A program made the translations under genes and the position numbers. 7,153 nucleotides of DNA from Paracoccaceae bacterium. GTDB lineage: Bacteria > Pseudomonadota > Alphaproteobacteria > Rhodobacterales > Rhodobacteraceae. The DNA lies in NCBI GenBank assembly GCA_007129775.1, contig SKUV01000099.1:1-7153 (forward strand). The letters are read 5' to 3'. Below, one piece after another: positions 6,067 to 7,153 of this stretch (the stretch's first letter is position 1; every line of letters starts with the position of its first letter). The notes beneath the pieces were generated by a model, which worked only from the letters and a program-made list of their open reading frames with translations, searched no databases and was not told the origin of the DNA.

Positions 6067-6084
6067 CCGGGCGGGGCAGCCCGG
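6067..6084. terminator. Hairpin between convergent genes
   Basis: CCGGGC (6067-6072) and GCCCGG (6079-6084) form a 6-bp stem with a GGGGCA loop in the 36-bp gap between the two convergent stop codons. A perfect palindrome, CCCGCGCGGG, lies at 6052-6061. Neither is followed by a T-run on either strand, so termination here is only suggested by position. Confidence 0.25.
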
Positions 6085-6086
6085 GC

Positions 6087-7153
6087 TCAGGTCCCGCGCA
6101 CCTTCTTGCCGTGCACCCAGGGCCAGGGGGTGGCCATTTCGTCGGGCGCGACGGTGACCTCGATCAGCACCGGGCCGTCGGTCTGCATCGCGGTTTTCAG
6201 CGCTTCGGCCAGTTCCGCCGGCGCGCCGGCGCGCAGGGCGGTCACGCCGAAGCTTTCGGCCAGCGCGACGAAATCGGGATTGCTCAGCGAACTGGCGATC
6301 ATCCGCCCGCCATAGCTGTTCTTCTGGATGCGCCGCACATTGCCGAAATAGCCGTCGGCAAAGACGATGGCGATCAGCCCGATGTTGTGATGCACCGCGG
6401 TGGACAGTTCCGGCATGGTGTAAAGGAACCCGCCGTCCCCGTTGACCGAGATCACCTTGCGCCCCGGATCGGCCGCCTGCGCGCCCAGCGCCGTGGCAAA
6501 GCCATAGCCCAGCGTGCCCTGATAGCTCGACGACACGAAGCCGAAGGGCTGATGCACCGGCAGCGCATAGCGCGCGGCATAGCCGACCTGCGTCATCTCG
6601 TCGACAAAGACGCCATCCTCGGGCAGGGCCGCGCGGATCACCGACAGGTAATCGGCCTGCGGCTGGACCTTGTCGGTGATCGTGGCAAGGAAATCGGCCT
6701 TGGCCTCGGCAAACTCGCCGCTGCGGTCCGCGCGGTTCAGCCCCCGGTCCTCCAGCGCGCGGGCAAGCGCGGCGCCGGCCTCGGTGGCATCGGCCACGAT
6801 GCCCACATCGGGGGGTTGAACCCGCAGCATCTCGGGGTAATCGATGTCGATCCGCACCACCTTGAGGCCCGCATCCACGCCCCAGTCACGCAGTTGCGTC
6901 AGCCGCGTGCCGATGGCCAGCACCATGTCCACATCCGCCCAGCGCTGGTTGGCGAGCGCGGCGGGCATATCATAGGGGTCGTCGCCGCGCACCACGCCGC
7001 GGCCCTGCGTGCGGCTGACCACCGGCGCCTGCAGCAGTCGCGCCAGCACCGCCACCTCGGTGCCCGCGCGGCGCGCGCCGGAACCGACGACGATCATCGG
7101 GTTTTCCGCCTGCGCCAGAAGGTCGGCCGCGGCGGCGATCTGGGCGGGGTCGA
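6087..7153 (-). CDS. Thiamine-diphosphate-dependent enzyme, acetolactate-synthase-like (5' end outside window)
   Basis: The gene enters from the right edge; 354 C-terminal residues are visible, about two thirds of the usual 540-560. The central domain is at about residues 18-135 (ENPMIVVGSGARRAG, then VLAIGTRL). The C-terminal thiamine-diphosphate domain is at about 165-335, with SYQGTLGYGFATALGAQ (209-225) and the cofactor motif starting NGDGGFLYT (237-245). The second half of that motif, usually Asn-Asn, reads FADGYFGNVRRIQ (264-276), so an Ala-Asp pair (265-266) replaces it. The N-terminal PYR domain with the activating glutamate is not visible. An ATG at 7097 is internal: the frame stays open upstream and the central domain begins before it. 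The family includes acetolactate synthases and 2-oxoacid decarboxylases or ligases. The substrate cannot be assigned, and no small regulatory subunit gene is adjacent downstream, which argues against a biosynthetic ilvB. Confidence 0.88.
   Translation of the reverse strand, partial: DPAQIAAAADLLAQAENPMIVVGSGARRAGTEVAVLARLLQAPVVSRTQGRGVVRGDDPYDMPAALANQRWADVDMVLAIGTRLTQLRDWGVDAGLKVVRIDIDYPEMLRVQPPDVGIVADATEAGAALARALEDRGLNRADRSGEFAEAKADFLATITDKVQPQADYLSVIRAALPEDGVFVDEMTQVGYAARYALPVHQPFGFVSSSYQGTLGYGFATALGAQAADPGRKVISVNGDGGFLYTMPELSTAVHHNIGLIAIVFADGYFGNVRRIQKNSYGGRMIASSLSNPDFVALAESFGVTALRAGAPAELAEALKTAMQTDGPVLIEVTVAPDEMATPWPWVHGKKVRGT

Overview
The window is GC-rich DNA that looks like an alphaproteobacterial chromosome, most likely Rhodobacteraceae or a close relative. 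This rests on codon use, the protein sequences (small-type PurL, CrgA-like LysR, GlxA-type AraC regulator) and overall base composition. It is an inference, because no rRNA or other marker gene is present. I see no mobile element, tRNA, rRNA or CRISPR array.

Layout. The left edge is a perfect 13-bp tandem repeat (four copies), 24 bp past the end of murI (glutamate racemase, minus strand, 76-888). A 417-bp spacer separates murI from a divergent LysR-type regulator (1306-2214, plus) and carries a perfect T-N11-A dyad of the kind LysR proteins bind. Between the regulator and purL lies a 409-bp gap. Its first part holds what looks like a complete small RNA gene: promoter-like boxes, a 5' hairpin, a single-stranded linker with the anti-Shine-Dalgarno hexamer ACCUCC, and a textbook intrinsic terminator with eight Ts (about 2351-2423). 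Its second part is a GC-rich leader with a strong hairpin. purL (FGAM synthase large subunit, 2624-4897, plus) follows, with an unusual N-terminal extension. After a GC-only hairpin and a 109-bp gap with a perfect TTGACA box and an inverted repeat comes a GlxA-family regulator (DJ-1/PfpI domain plus AraC HTH, GTG start, 5007-6050, plus). It converges on a thiamine-diphosphate enzyme of the acetolactate-synthase-like family (6087 to beyond the right edge, minus), whose N-terminal third lies outside the window.

The genes do not form one pathway. murI feeds peptidoglycan synthesis, purL feeds purine synthesis, and the two regulators have no evident targets beyond their own flanks. All five genes appear to be separate transcription units. 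The most interesting item is the compact sRNA candidate upstream of purL. The other points are a GlxA regulator without the nucleophile-elbow cysteine, an inverted repeat covering its promoter and leader, and an unusual cofactor motif in the thiamine-diphosphate enzyme.
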